Source: Penicillus capitatus (Eukaryota; Chlorophyta). From it: a stretch of DNA of 64,000 nt. The DNA lies in contig OZ287716.1 in NCBI GenBank assembly GCA_965649825.1, forward strand, positions 1 through 64,000. The letters run 5' to 3'. The notes under the pieces are model-generated. The model was given only the letters and a program-made list of their open reading frames with translations. It searched no databases and was not told the DNA's origin. Shown here in pieces: positions 1-13,394 of the stretch; within the stretch, counting starts at the first letter, position 1, and every line of letters starts with the position of its first letter. The position numbers were made by a program, and so were the translations under genes.

Positions 1-47
1 GAGAGAGGCCGTCGTGGGCACCTAGCCCTATGTCTGGCGGCCAGTGG

Positions 48-863
48 AGGCCGTCGTGGGCACCTAGCCCTCAGTCTGGCGGCCGCTGGAATCCGCCGTG
101 GGCACCTGCTCGACATCTGGCGGCCGAGAGAGGCCGTCAGCCATGACCTATCCACAGTTGGCGGCCGAGAGAAGCCGTCGTGGGCACCCTGCCCTATGTC
201 TGGCGGCCAGTGGAGGCCGCCGGCCATGACCTATCCACATCTGGCGGCCGAGAGAAGCCGTCGTGGGCACCTCCTAGCCCTATTGTCTGGCGGCCAGTGG
301 AGGCCGCCAGCGATGACCTGTCGACATCTGGCGGCTGAGAGAAGCCGTCGTGGGCACCTCCTAGCCCTATTGTCTGGCGGCCAGGGGAGGCCGCCAGCCA
401 TGACCTATCCACATCTGGCGGCCAGGGGAGGCCGCCAGCCATGACCTATCCACATCTGGCGGCCAGTGGAGGCCGTTAGAAATGATCATCCCGACGTCTG
501 GCGGCCGTGAGAGGCCATCGTAGGCTGGTGGCCCTTTTGACTGGCGGCCGAGAGAGGCCGTCGTGGGCACCTAGCCCTCAGCCTGGCGGCCGAGAGAGGC
601 CGTCAGCGAAGATCTCTGCCCGACGTTTGGCGGCCGAGAGAGGCCGTCGTGGGCACCTAGCCCTCAGTCTGGCGGCCGCTGGAATCCGCCGTGGGCACCT
701 GCTCGACATCTGGCGGCCGAGAGAGGCCGTCAGCCATGACCTATCCACAGTTGGCGGCCGAGAGAAGCCGTCGTGGGCACCCTGCCCTATGTCTGGCGGC
801 CAGTGGAGGCCGCCGGCCATGACCTATCCACATCTGGCGGCCGAGAGAAGCCGTCGTGGGCAC
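48..863 (+). repeat. Perfect 223 bp segmental duplication within the array (48-270 and 641-863)
   Basis: Bases 48-270 recur without a visible mismatch at 641-863, an offset of 593 bp. The copy holds several repeat units including a distinctive one with GCTGGAATCCGCC, so the match is not simply due to the basic unit. Immediately outside both borders the copies differ. It marks a recent block duplication or conversion inside the minisatellite. Confidence 0.85.
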
Positions 864-1922
864 TCTGCCCTATGTCTGGCGGCCAGTGGAGGCCGCCAGA
901 AATGATCATCCCGACATCTGGCGGCTGCTGGAGAAGCCGTCGTGGGCACTCAGCCCTATGTCTGGCGGCCAGTGGAGGCCGTCAGCGATCATCTTCTCGA
1001 CGTCTGGCGGCCAAGAGAGGCCGCCGTGGGCACTCAGCCCTATGTCTGACGGCCAGTGGAGGCCGTCAGCGATGATCTGGCTGACGACTGGCGGCCAGTG
1101 GAGGCCGTCAGCGATCATCTTCTCGACGACTGGCGGCCAAGAGAGGCCGCCGTGGGCGCCTAGCCCTTTCTCTGGCGGCCGAGAGAGGCCCTCGACGATG
1201 TCCTGCCCACATCTGGCGGCTGCTGGAGAAGCCGTCGTGGGCACTCAGCCCTATGTCTGGCGGCCAGTGGAGGCCGTCAGCGATCATCTTCTCGATGTCT
1301 GGCGGCCAGTGGAGGCCGTCAGCCATGTCCTGCCCACATCTGGCGGCCAAGAGAGGCCGTCGTGGGCGCCTAGCCCTATGTCTGGCGGCCAGTGGAGGCC
1401 GTCAGCCATGTCCTGCCCACATCTGGCGGCTGCTGGAGAAGCCGTCGTGGGTACTCAGCCTTATGTCTGGCGGCCAGTGGAGGCCGTCAGCGATCATCTT
1501 CTCGACGTCTGGCGGCCAAGAGAGGCCGTCGGCGATGATCTGTCGACATCTGGCGGCCCAGACAAGCCGCTGTGGGCACTCAGCCCTATGTCTGACGGCC
1601 AGTGGAGGCCGTCAGCGATCATCTTCTCGATGTCTGGCGGCCAGTGGAGGCCGCCGGCCATGACCTATCCACATCTGGCGGCCGAGAGAAGCCGTCGTGG
1701 GCACTCTGCCCTATGTCTGGCGGCCAGTGGAGGCCGCCAGAAATGATCATCCCGACATCTGGCGGCTGCTGGAGAAGCCGTCGTGGGTACTCAGCCTTAT
1801 GTCTGGCGGCCAGTGGAGGCCGTCAGCGATCATCTTCTCGACGACTGGCGGCCGAGAGAGGCCGTCGGCGATGATCTGTCGACATCTGGCGGCCCAGACA
1901 AGCCGCCGTGGGCGCTTAGCCT

Positions 1923-2797
1923 TCAGTCTGGCGGCCAAGAGAGGCCGTCGTCATTTCCCTTCCTGCTTGCCGGCGGCCAGTGGAGGCCGTCGTCATTTCC
2001 CTTCCCGCTTTCTGGCAGCCAGTGGAGGCCGTCGAAGATGATCTGCCGACATCTGGCGGCCCAGACAAGCCGCCGTGGGCGCTTAGCCCTCAGTCTGGCG
2101 GCCAAGAGAGGCCGTCGTCATTTCCCTTCCCGCTTGCTGGCGGCCAGTGGAGGCCGTCGGCGATGATCTGCCGACATCTGGCGGCCCAGACAAGCCGCCG
2201 TGGGCGCTTAGCCCTCAGTCTGGCGGCTATTGGAGGCCATCGTCATTTCCTTTCCCGCTTGCCGGCGGCCAGTGGAGGCCGTCGGCGATGATCTGCCGAC
2301 TTCTGGCGGCCCAGACAAGCCGCCGTGGGCGCTTAGCCTTCAGTCTGGCGGCCAAGAGAGGCCGTCGTCATTTCCCTTCCCGCTTGCTGGCGGCCAGTGG
2401 AGGCCGTCGGCGATGATCTGCCGACATCTGGCGGCCCAGACAAGCCGCCGTGGGCGCTTAGCCCTCAGTCTGGCGGCTATTGGAGGCCGTCGTCATTTCC
2501 TTTCCCGCTTGCCGGCGGCCAGTGGAGGCCGTCGGCGATGATCTGCCGACTTCTGGCGGCCCAGACAAGCCGCCGTGGGCGCTTAGCCTTCAGTCTGGCG
2601 GCCAAGAGAGGCCGTCGTCATTTCCCTTCCCGCTTTCTGGCAGCCAGTGGAGGCCGTCGGCGATGATCTGCCGACTTCTGGCGGCCCAGACAAGCCGCCG
2701 TGGGCGCTTACCCCTCAGTCTGGTGGCTATTGGAGGCCATCGTCATTTCCCTTCCTGCTTGCCGGCGGCCAGTGGAGGCTGTCGGCGATGATCTGCC
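1923..2797. repeat. Higher-order repeat, 125 bp trimer with 250 bp super-period
   Basis: In this part three sub-units of 41, 42 and 42 bp form a 125 bp trimer: an AGTGGAGGCCGTCGGCGATG type, a CAGACAAGCCGCCGTGGGCG type and a type ending in CATTTCC-TTTCCCGCTT. Successive trimers differ at fixed places (AAGAGAGG versus TATTGGAGG), so the closest match is every second trimer. The 250 bp spacing can be read from repeated positions such as 2147/2397/2647 and 1980/2230/2480. This is more homogeneous than the array to its left. Confidence 0.85.
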
Positions 2798-2895
2798 TCT
2801 TTGCTGGCGGCCAAGAGAGGCCGTCGTGGGCGCCTAGCCCGATGTCTGGCGGCCGAGAGAGTGCGTCATGGATTTTCTACTCGATGTCTGGCTGT

Positions 2896-3685
2896 CCCGG
2901 ATAATATACGTCATTCTGTTTCTGTCGTTGCAAGAAAGCCTTTTTTCTTTACCGAAAGATTCGTTTCAGAGGTCACCTCTTCTGAGGAAAGGCCCGTGTA
3001 CTGTCGCCTTGAAGGCTTTCTGTATTAAGGAGATGCTGGTTAATCGTTTAGTGACATGAAGAGAGCGTGTCCTTTCCTTCCTTCGTTCTTTGGATCTCTG
3101 ACCTTTCTGTCGTTCTATATCTGGTCGGCTTTGAAGATACTGCACTTGTAAAGAGTCTTTCGTGCTGATTCGCGTCGAAATACAACAAAGAAATCTGGAA
3201 AGGGTGTTGACTTTTACAACAAGTGTACGGTGTAATGTGTGCGATTCCAACGTTCAATACATATGTGCCGGCTTTCGTATGCAAACAGTCAGAAACACAG
3301 CGTCAGAATGGACAAGGTATATCGACCTGATGAAGAACAGTTCGCAACATTAGGAGCAACTTCGCAGTCTTAGAAAATGCAGGAGATGGCTGTCGTAGAC
3401 TGTGCTAACTGAAAGAACGCTCGCACATCCAGACATCGATGAATAGGAACTCGATGCGCACGACAACCGAATGCAGTTCTTAATTTCAGTCTGGACATGA
3501 ATCTCGGCGTCAGCATCTTTCGGAAAATCTGACAGACGGCAACAAAGCATATCAAGGGGGGCAGTAATTGCCGCTGAATGGAGAAGCAAGATGAAAACTG
3601 ATGAGCGAACCGGCATATATCTCAGCAATCGAATCAAAGGCGATAGATAACATGATGACTCAGTGAGGTGAGCATCACAGATCCG
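2896..3685. other. Intergenic, no supported gene
   Basis: About 790 bp of AT-richer sequence between the minisatellite and the first gene. Only short overlapping frames are present on both strands; none shows a recognisable domain or can be joined by plausible introns. I see no repeat, RNA gene or mobile element in it. Confidence 0.5.
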
Positions 3686-4278
3686 TTATGCATTGGCCGA
3701 TGCGGAGATGCCTACCTTCTCGGTGCCAATCTCCTCTATGATCTCCTCCGTTCGCGTGTCCCTCTCTCGCTCCGTATCCGAGACGCAGACGGGTTGTTCA
3801 TCCTTTTGCTCAGTGGTCATCGGCGATGCGGTTCCAGATTTGTGAGTAACGGCGAGAGAGCAGTAAACAGCCTTCGGTTTTGCAGATGGCTGAGCGTTTG
3901 GTTCTTGTCTCGGCAGCAGGAATCCTTTCTTTAGTCCCTTCTTGTTTTTAGCTTTAGCTATCGGGGACACGAACTCCTCTGTCAAAGCACCTGGCTGTCA
4001 TTGTGGGGGTACCTTGCCGAGATTCGGCTTCGGCCTCTTTCTCGAGTCTCTCCAGCGATTCCAGCATCGATTCAATTTCATCATCTGTCATGTCACTCTT
4101 CATCTCTGAAGGCTCAAGGCAATCCCACAGAAGAGAGGAGGGACCTAAATGGACGAGACAGCTGTCGTGTGCATACCCACCCATCGTGACAGGCTTTGAT
4201 ATTCTGTTCAAGTTGTGCTCGCAGGTTCACCAGGCGCTGTAATGTTCGGTCGATCTCTTGATCGATCGAGTCAAGCAT
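3686..4278 (-). CDS. Hypothetical coiled-coil protein with KKGLKKGFLL motif
   Basis: I do not recognise this family. A three-exon model (4278-4191, 4144-4013, 3978-3686) gives 170 residues in one phase. The first exon encodes a helical, charged segment starting MLDSIDQEIDR that is likely coiled coil; the second adds an acidic helix with the motif MTDDEIESML; the third opens with basic PIAKAKNKKGLKKGFLL and ends in an acidic, Ser/Thr-rich tail. The first intron is 46 nt, normal for this locus. The second would be only 34 nt, at the low limit, but joining across it restores a single frame. It lies tail-ward of mitochondrial HSP70 on the same strand, 270 bp downstream. Upstream exons could be missing. 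The gene is likely, the function unknown. Confidence 0.5.
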
Positions 4279-4551
4279 GAGCCTTCACAGGATCCTCTTG
4301 CACAATTGCTACGAATCGCGTGATGCGCCTCGCTCCTGTTGTGTTCGCTAGGATGACGCGATTGCAGAACGACTGGAATCGACAGACGGACAGTTGCGAA
4401 TTGATGCGAGACCAAACTTTGCGATGTGGCGGAGAGGTCGCGGCTGGTGCGATCCAAGCAACCACAATTAACGAGAGAGTTAAACATAGAAACATGGCAT
4501 TTCTGTATCTCGCACTTTTGACACTGACGGACACCTTTGTCACTCTTTTCT

Positions 4552-6854
<2,303 letters not shown>

Positions 6855-6880
6855 CGCGACCTTTGAATGTGGTGTGCGTA
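6855..6880. promoter_or_regulatory. Extremely short divergent intergenic gap
   Basis: Only 26 bp separate the HSP70 start codon on the minus strand from the first in-frame ATG of the plus-strand gene. No TATA-like box is visible in it. Promoter elements must lie inside one or both genes, or the plus-strand start is further downstream. Confidence 0.35.
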
Positions 6881-7468
6881 ATGTCGGCGATGATGAGCCA
6901 CAATGTCCGCATACGGGTTGCCCTGCGTCCATCATTGTTGCGATGCCGAGGAGAACGGGGCGAAGCCCACGCGCGTTCCGCCTGCACCCATCAACGCCTC
7001 CTTTCCACCTTCCTCGCTTTCCGTCAGCCTATTGCAGCGAAGACAACGTACTCTATCGCCCTACGAGATTTCACGCACGTCGCAATTTTGGGCTACGAAT
7101 GCGGCCTCACTGAAGCCTCTTTCCAACAGTACTTAAGAGAGGAGGATAGATCGGCGTTGGAGGGAAAGGAGTGTCTCGAACTCGTTTGCCTTATTTGGAT
7201 TACACTTTTGCTCTCACATCAATCGAGGACGCGATGGTCGATGAGTGATCCGGTGTCTATCGAGACATTGAAGCGATGTCGGGGATTCGTGGAACTGATG
7301 GTGATTTCGTATTTCGATAAAGGAATGGTATGGATTCCTATCGAGCGACTGCAATTGGAGCAAAGGGCGATCGATGGGAGTTCAGAATCGACAGAACGGG
7401 TGGCGGAGAAGGCAAGGATTGTGTTTACGACCTTGGAAACAGTGGCGCCTCAATTTCCTTCGATGTAA
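6881..7468 (+). CDS. Conserved-looking protein of unknown function, possibly organellar
   Basis: An uninterrupted frame of 195 codons from ATG 6881. The first about 65 residues are rich in Arg, Ser and Ala and lack acidic residues, like a plastid or mitochondrial targeting sequence. The remainder looks globular: helical segments around CGLTEASFQQYLR, a hydrophobic LELVCLIWITLLL stretch, SDPVSIETLKRCRGFVELM, and a C-terminal helix ending EKARIVFTTLETVAPQFP. I do not recognise the family. The stop is 135 bp upstream of AKR2 on the same strand. The start is uncertain because an ATG here leaves almost no room for a promoter; a later Met such as MSDPVS is possible but would cut the globular part. 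Confidence 0.55.
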   Translation: MSAMMSHNVRIRVALRPSLLRCRGERGEAHARSACTHQRLLSTFLAFRQPIAAKTTYSIALRDFTHVAILGYECGLTEASFQQYLREEDRSALEGKECLELVCLIWITLLLSHQSRTRWSMSDPVSIETLKRCRGFVELMVISYFDKGMVWIPIERLQLEQRAIDGSSESTERVAEKARIVFTTLETVAPQFPSM

Positions 7469-7603
7469 ACGGTGCGCGCACCGGCTGTCTATGTCCGTTA
7501 AGCACGACATTGAGCTCATCATACGCCGGTCCACGTCGCGCATTTTTCTTCGTGTTTGTACGTGTTCTTTATTGAACTCAATTCACCTCCGCGCCGAGTT
7601 GAA

Positions 7604-8806
7604 ATGTCTGACGACGGACCTCCAACGACGCCGGGTTTGCCACCGGACTTTGCGGCAGGCGGTCATCTTGGCGGTCTTCTAAATGTCGGTTCTCGACGCT
7701 ACCCCAAAACGGAGGCTGACACGGATGATGTAGGATCCCGCAATTCTCCAGTTGGCGCAAGAACTTCAACGCGACCCCGCATTTCAAGAGATGCAACAGG
7801 TTTTGCAACAGAGCTTTCCTTCGATGGTGCCAGGCGCGACGAACGAAAACGGATCGGGTCCCTCGCCGGACGGCGGTGGCTTACCCATGGGAGGCGCAGA
7901 GGCCCAACCCGAGAAGGCGTTTGCTGCGATGCAGCAGCTTTATCAGAATCCACAGTTTCTGCAGATGGCAGAAAAGATTGGACAGACGATGTTGGAACAG
8001 AACCCCCTCATGCGTGCCATGTTAGATCCCGAAAGGCGCGATGCGATGCAAGGAAAGTTCGAGGAATTGAAAAAGGATCCAGAATTGGCATCCGTTATGG
8101 AAGAGCTCGAAACAGGAGATCCCCAGGCCATGATGAAGTGTGATAAGACATTGAGATGATAAGTGTGAGAGATGCGCATCGTGTAGGTATTGGAACAATC
8201 CTGCCGTCCTCAAGAAATTCAGCGAAGCCGTCCAGGATGTTCTGGGCGACGAGAATCTTGCGGCGGCGGCTGACGGAGCACAGGAAGAGGAGGAAGAGCT
8301 GACGCCTTCCATGCAGCTCTATGCCGGTGAAGGTACATATCCATTCTATCTCTGTTTGTTTGTGCAGTTCGATGGTTGTCAAGGAAACGTCGATGGTCTA
8401 AAGGAACTCCTGAAGCAAGGTGTCGATATCGATGATAAAGATGAAGAAGGCCGCACTGGATTTCAGTTTGCCTGTGGGTATGGCGAAATCGACTGCATTA
8501 AATTCTTTCTTGAGAATGGAGCAGACATCAACTGTGCAGACAACAACAAAAACACAGCCATGCATTATGCAGCAGGTTACGGCCAACAAGAAGCTGTCAA
8601 GCTTCTTTTGGACAGGTCATTGATTCTGTCATGCTGTCTTGTTTTGCTCACACTTTTGTGTTGATAGAAAGTGTGACCTGTCTCTGAAGAATGACGATGG
8701 CAATACGGCGAAAGAAGTGGCGGAATTGAATGAGAAGGCAGAAATTGTAAAGATGTTGGAAGAGGGCATGACTCGCCAAGGAATGGAGAAACTGAGCGTC
8801 TCTTGA
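7604..8806 (+). CDS. AKR2: AKR2-like ankyrin-repeat chaperone for chloroplast outer-membrane proteins
   Basis: In plants AKR2 binds nascent chloroplast outer-envelope proteins in the cytosol and delivers them to the plastid. Four exons (7604-7684, 7734-8137, 8187-8615, 8668-8806) give 350 residues, the usual size. The N-terminal half has the paired STI1-like segments (DPAILQLAQELQRDPAF, then FEELKKDPELASVMEEL and MMKYWNNP after splicing). An acidic linker precedes ankyrin repeats with GRTGFQFACGYGEIDC, NKNTAMHYAAGYGQ and NDDGNTAKEVAELN. The match to the plant protein is collinear throughout. At 8332-8367 there is a 36 nt in-frame stretch bounded by GGT and CAG that looks like a remnant or very small intron, but GT-AG removal would break the frame, so I keep it as coding. 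Confidence 0.9.
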
Positions 8807-8992
8807 GAACGCTTTTACTGTCCATGTCCCCTTTAACGATTTCTCCTTGTTGTTTGAGTGTTTTTGTTTGATCACCACAGAAACGGACATGGCATTCAAC
8901 AACAGATTCAAAGATTCAGAATATCCGTGGTGCTGATTACGGTCTTTAAGGATTGTTTTGAAACTTAACATATCTATCTCCCGTTCTTCCCC

Positions 8993-9875
8993 TCACAAAT
9001 GAAAAGAATGCACGATGGTCTTGAGCTTCGACGATGCCTTTCTCCATTGCCGACTGTTGGCAGTGATGGAAATGAGGAATGCACGATTGCCAGAAGCTGT
9101 CGCCGTCACCAATCGATATGGCTTAATCTCCCTACACAATGCGTGCGTCGTATCCATGTCTTACGGAGAGAGAAGTGATGTGACCAAGTGTAGTAAAGAA
9201 TACCATCTCTCTCGATAACCTCTGTCGTCAGAACATCGCCCTCTTCCAAAGGACTTCCGAAGAGTTCCGGAGCGAAGCCTTCGATCACTTTCTGCGGAGA
9301 ACCGATGTCGTCGATATGGACATCGGCATTGAACCCCACATCCAGAAATCTCAGAATGGGTGCCACGACGACCTCTAAACTTCCTTCTGCTTCATTGCCG
9401 AAGCGGAGATCAATCTAAACACAATCGCCATCGATGTAGCAGTCCATAGATCTCGCAGGTGGACCTCGGTCCCGCCGAGATCGGCGATAGAGACAGGGAT
9501 CTCATTCCAACCCTCCGGGACAGAGAAGGAATAGGGCGAAATCTCAGTCCATCCCACACCGTGACCACCCGATTTGCCAATCGGCCGTCGATACGTGTAG
9601 AACCCTTCACTATCTGGTTCCTCACTCAACCCTCGTCACACATTCGCGATGGATTCTGCGAGCTCGATATGTCTACCTGGAATCCGTCCAGCTGTGCTGC
9701 CCTGAATAGCCAAAGCCTTACGTGTTGGCACGACCAGTGGTGCCGCTGCCAGGAGCGACGTCCCCAACAGAACTTCGCGTCGTCCTGTTCTCCCAGTTGG
9801 CTGTTTTGGCGCAACCGCCGTTGTCGGTGTCACTCGACAACACATCCGCGACATGTCTTTCGCAGTCCGTAGCAT
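8993..9875 (-). CDS. PsbP domain-containing thylakoid lumen protein
   Basis: Member of the PsbP-like/PPD group associated with photosystem assembly or function in the thylakoid lumen. Four exons (9875-9677, 9631-9465, 9414-9185, 9131-8993) give 244 residues. The N-terminus has a transit-like segment followed by a twin-arginine signal (GRREVLLGTSLLAAAPLV) and an Ala-x-Ala-like site before IQGSTAGRIPG. The mature part carries the diagnostic blocks GFYTYRRP-GKSGGHGVGW, PYSFSVPEGWNE and SIADLGGTE, then VVVAPILRFLD, DIGSPQKVIEGFAPE and the C-terminal NRAFLISITANSRQW. Splice joins at each intron restore these blocks exactly, so the exon model is strong. Which numbered PPD it corresponds to cannot be fixed here, though the SGGHGVGW block suggests the PPD6-like branch. 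Confidence 0.9.
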
Positions 9876-9893
9876 TTACACGTCATTCCTGTC

Positions 9894-10861
9894 CTATGTC
9901 TTCGTAAAGATGATGTAGAGGAACACAATAAAGATCGCTACCATCAACCCCGCTATGCACAATAGACTGCGACTCTGTTTTTGACTCTTTTCGGCCTTGT
10001 TCAGTTCATTCACTGCTCCCTTCACATGTTCGTCCACTTGATCGATATTGTAATCAATTCGATCCAAGATGCTTCCCTGCTCGACGACCAGAACAGAGAG
10101 ATCCTTCATGATCTCTGCCAAGTCGGTAATCGTTTCCACAATTTTCTGAATCTCTTCGTCTCGTTGAGTCATATAAGACTGAGCCGCTTGCAATTGAGAG
10201 AGTTGTTGATTGCTGAATCCGACGTCGATGTCATCGGTCTGCTCCGAATCTTCGAGCAGTCCAAAATGCCCTCGCTCGTATCCCTTCTGCTCTTCCAGTC
10301 TGTTCAAGAAATGTGTCTCTTGTCGACGGAAATCCACAGAAATGCGATAGAGGGCTTGTGCCAGTTGCCGTTGGACTTGTGACACGATCTTTTCATTGTC
10401 TCGTGTCTGATTCCGTGTGATATCCTTAATCTCGCGATCGAGCTTGGACAGGAGATGCTTGAATTCTTGTGTAATCACATCCACCGTTTGCTGAGAGACA
10501 TCGTCTGTCTCGAACGATACCAGCAGCATCTTGCTGTGCCACCTGAGGGCCACAGAGAAGAACAGGTTCTCACTCTTGAGTGACCCTTTCTCAAATGCGA
10601 ACGAACGCACTCTTTGAGCGATGCCAGTTTTTCTTGTAGTACTCCCATTTCTGTGCGGATGCGTTCGGCTTGGAGCACCCAATCGGGAGACGTCGGTGAC
10701 AGTCTATCGAATCCCACTTCGACATCAGATGTCAATGCCGCGCCGACCAATCGTGCCGTTGCTCTAGAAGACAGAGACTTTGGCCTAGAGGCCACGCTCG
10801 TCCTTCTTCTATTCATACCGGTCTTCTGTTCGAGGTTGGACGCTTCTTCCTGCCCTTGCAT
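9894..10861 (-). CDS. Syntaxin-16/SYP4-like Qa-SNARE
   Basis: Qa-SNARE of the trans-Golgi network and endosomes, equivalent to yeast Tlg2 and plant SYP4. Two exons (10861-10611, 10542-9894) give 299 residues; the 68 nt intron restores SLKE-WHSKMLLVSFETDD, where syntaxin-16 has its AHAK...SF block. There is an N-terminal Habc-like helical region, a central link with ALYRISVDFRRQETHFLNRL, then a SNARE helix around QRDEEIQKIVETITDLAEIMKDL with VVEQGSILDRIDYN, and a C-terminal transmembrane segment (LLCIAGLMVAIFIVFLYII) ending FTKT. The start at 10861 is the first ATG; a Met 15 codons later (MNRRRTSV) looks more like the family N-terminus. The gene ends 19 bp from the start of the PsbP-domain gene. 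Confidence 0.9.
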
Positions 10862-11071
10862 GCTCTCTGAGTCGTTTGTAGTTCTCTGTCAGGTCCCGAG
10901 TTGCTCCAATCGTGCCCATGTTGACAGTGCAATCGATGCAGCGTACTCCGTCACTTTAGTGATGCGGATAATGAAGTGCGTATTTGGACAATCGTCAGAC
11001 GAAGCGCAGAGCATTATTCTTCCGACCGACCGTCGTCTTCTGTCTCCGGTGTCGATTTTGTTTTACAACAG

Positions 11072-13394
11072 ATGAAGTGGTTTGGCGGTAACAGCGGAAA
11101 AGGACTGGCAGTTCCGGCGCTTCAGGGAAAGACGATAGATGTTGGAGAGCATCGACTGCGTGTAGAAGAACACTTGGGCGAAGGCGGATTCGCTGTTATT
11201 TATCGTGTTAAAGATGTCAAAACAGGACAGCTCTATGCACTCAAACACATCGTGATGCGCACGCCCGATGCCAAAGTGGCGCTGAGAGAGGAGGCTAAAA
11301 TTATGAAACGCGTTCAAGGACATCCTCATGTCATTTCCCTCTACTGTGTGGCCTTTGGTCCTGAAAAGGAGGATGAGCAAGATGCATTTATGCTGATGGA
11401 CTTGTGCGGCGAAAGCCTGTATGGCTACCTGCAAAAAAGAAACTTCGTTCTGCCAGATGCAGAGATACTGGACATCTTTCGCTGCGTTTGTATGGCAGTG
11501 CATCATTTGCATTCGCAGAAGCATCCAATCTGTCATCGGTAAGAGTGAAGATCGATACCAGCCGCCATTTGTCATCGGATGTGTTGCAGCGATATCAAGA
11601 TTGAAAATGTATTGAAGCATTTGAATGGAAATTGGGTTCTGTGCGACTTTGGCAGTGCAAAGCCGAAGAGCAAAACAAAAATTAATTCGCAGAATGCTCA
11701 ACACGAGCAACAAGAGATCAATAGGACGACGACCCCTGCCTATAGAGCTCCTGAAGTCACACCTTTCTCAGACTATAATTTCCAAATCGAAATCATGTTT
11801 GCTTTAGATGTGGGATGTCATGATGGGATTGCCGATCGATGAGCCGGCTGATGTCTGGGCCCTCGGTTGCATGTTGTACCTGCTCTGCTACGGGTCGTTG
11901 CCATTTACAGGAGAATCACAGTTAGAAGTGATGGCAGGGAAAGCAAACTTCCCTAGAACAAGAGATGCCTGCTTCGGTCGTACCATCGCCGCAATGCTGC
12001 ACGCAGAGCCAGTTAAGCGACCCAATATTCATTCTGTGCTTGCCATGATCGAAGACATGAAACAAGCACTGAAAGGAAACGGCCAGCTTACACGAAACTC
12101 CGTGGATCTGGAGCCGCGATCTCTCAGTGCAACAATGAAATCGGAGACGAAGTCAGTCACTCTGCCGAGTCAGAAGAAGCTCTCGTTGCACACGCAAGGA
12201 AGTCTGCCAAACTCATCCGTGCTGAAAGAAGCCGTTCAGAATTCTGCCAGGCAGTCGGGGACAGTACAGAGGCAGAAATCCTCACGGGCCAGCATTGATG
12301 CTTCGGCCGTCATGCCAGCCGTTCGATCGCAGGGAAACAGCAAATCTCCTAGTATCTCAGTGCAAAAGATAAAGGCAGTTACGACAGTAGAGGGTAAGAG
12401 TGTCCTCTTCTGGTATGCGTTGGTCGCGGATGCATTTTAGAGAATGGAGGTCGAAAACCAACGACACCTGTTGTCCCCAAGGTGCCCATTTCTCCAGCAC
12501 TTGCCGGGAACTGTCGATCGCAGGATAATGTTGCCTTTGTAACGGAAGACATGAACACGCTTAAGTGTGCATCGACCTGACGTGTATGGCGGATTGTTGA
12601 TCTGTGGATGATGCAGGAATTCTGTCGCCCATCTTAATGAACAGAATCAATTACTGTGGTCAAGGATGATCACTTTGGAAGGTATTGTTAAATCGCAGCA
12701 ACAAATTATTGCTGAGCTGCAAAGTCTGAAGCTACCGACACAAGTGACGACGGCCCATTGCTTCTTGTTAGCTGTATCCGAGCGTGTGATCTAGATGCCA
12801 CCTCCGCCCGTATCTGATGAGAATCCATGGAATGATCCCGTGGATTCCACGGCGATACCATCGCCGCCGGCGCCTTCACCGCCTTCCTTTGATTCGACAA
12901 CACCAAGTCTGACTTCTGGGAGCGATCGAAGCATGAAGCGGCCTTGCTGCAATGCAGGACGTTCTGAGAAGACGACCACAGCCACTGCAACAGCACCTCA
13001 ATCTCCAACGGTTTCGACAGCAGCTATACCTAAACAAGAATCTCCCCCCAAACCCTCAGAACCTTCCAGTACATATGCCGTTTTTTTGAAGTTTATTGAC
13101 TGAAGGCACTTTGTTGCCTGAATTGCAGATGTTCCGCCGGAATCAACGAAGACGCCTAAAGTGACGACCGGACGGTTTGCTGGTACTTTTTGGAAGAATA
13201 TTGCGGACCTCCCACGACCAACGCCCGTAACCATCTCAAAGAACTGTCCCCATGACCCATTGGATGCGTCTCAGGCTACTGAAGAAGGATCGAGCGAATC
13301 TATGGACAGCTCTGGTGATTATGAAAATCGACATAAACGTGTAGTCAGCGATCCTCCGCCACTAGAATCTTGGCATACAACTGGCAAGCTCTGA
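11072..13394 (+). CDS. NAK/AAK1-GAK family Ser/Thr kinase
   Basis: Numb-associated kinase family; relatives phosphorylate clathrin adaptor subunits. Seven exons (11072-11538, 11590-11755, 11808-12393, 12441-12564, 12617-12743, 12795-13068, 13129-13394) give 669 residues. Kinase features in order: Gly loop LGEGGFAVIY, Lys in YALKHI, catalytic loop HRDIKIENVL restored by the first splice, DFGSAK, and TTTPAYRAPEM followed by EPADVWALGCMLYLLCYGSLPF, the NAK-type lobe. The C-terminal half is low complexity with Ser/Lys-rich parts, a predicted coiled coil (LNEQNQLLWSRMITLEG) and a Pro-rich segment with ENPWNDP. The last four exons were joined by phase, so the tail is less certain than the kinase. 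It lies head to head with the SNARE gene, 210 bp between ATGs. Confidence 0.88.

Larger units (their letters stand above)
1..2895. repeat. GC-rich minisatellite array, about 41-42 bp unit
   Basis: The stretch is built almost entirely of imperfect 41-42 bp units that each open with a CTGGCGGCC-like core, usually followed by a GGAGGCC or GAGAGGCC block about 10 bases later. The second half of the unit alternates between a few variants, for example GTGGGCACCTAGCCCT, GATGATCTG and GATCATCTTCTCGA types. The array runs off the left edge and decays at about 2860-2895, where the last cores are degenerate. Long reading frames occur on both strands in several frames, but they are by-products of a stop-poor repeat and share no features with the spliced genes nearby. 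A subtelomeric or other heterochromatic satellite is an inference only; no telomere motif is visible. Confidence 0.93.

Noticed and set aside
856-1746. 296-codon open frame in the minisatellite and similar frames on both strands up to 2904
   Set aside because: Frames are open in several phases at once because the repeat unit lacks stops. Unit lengths of 41 and 42 bp shift frame constantly, and there is no conserved protein repeat in one phase.
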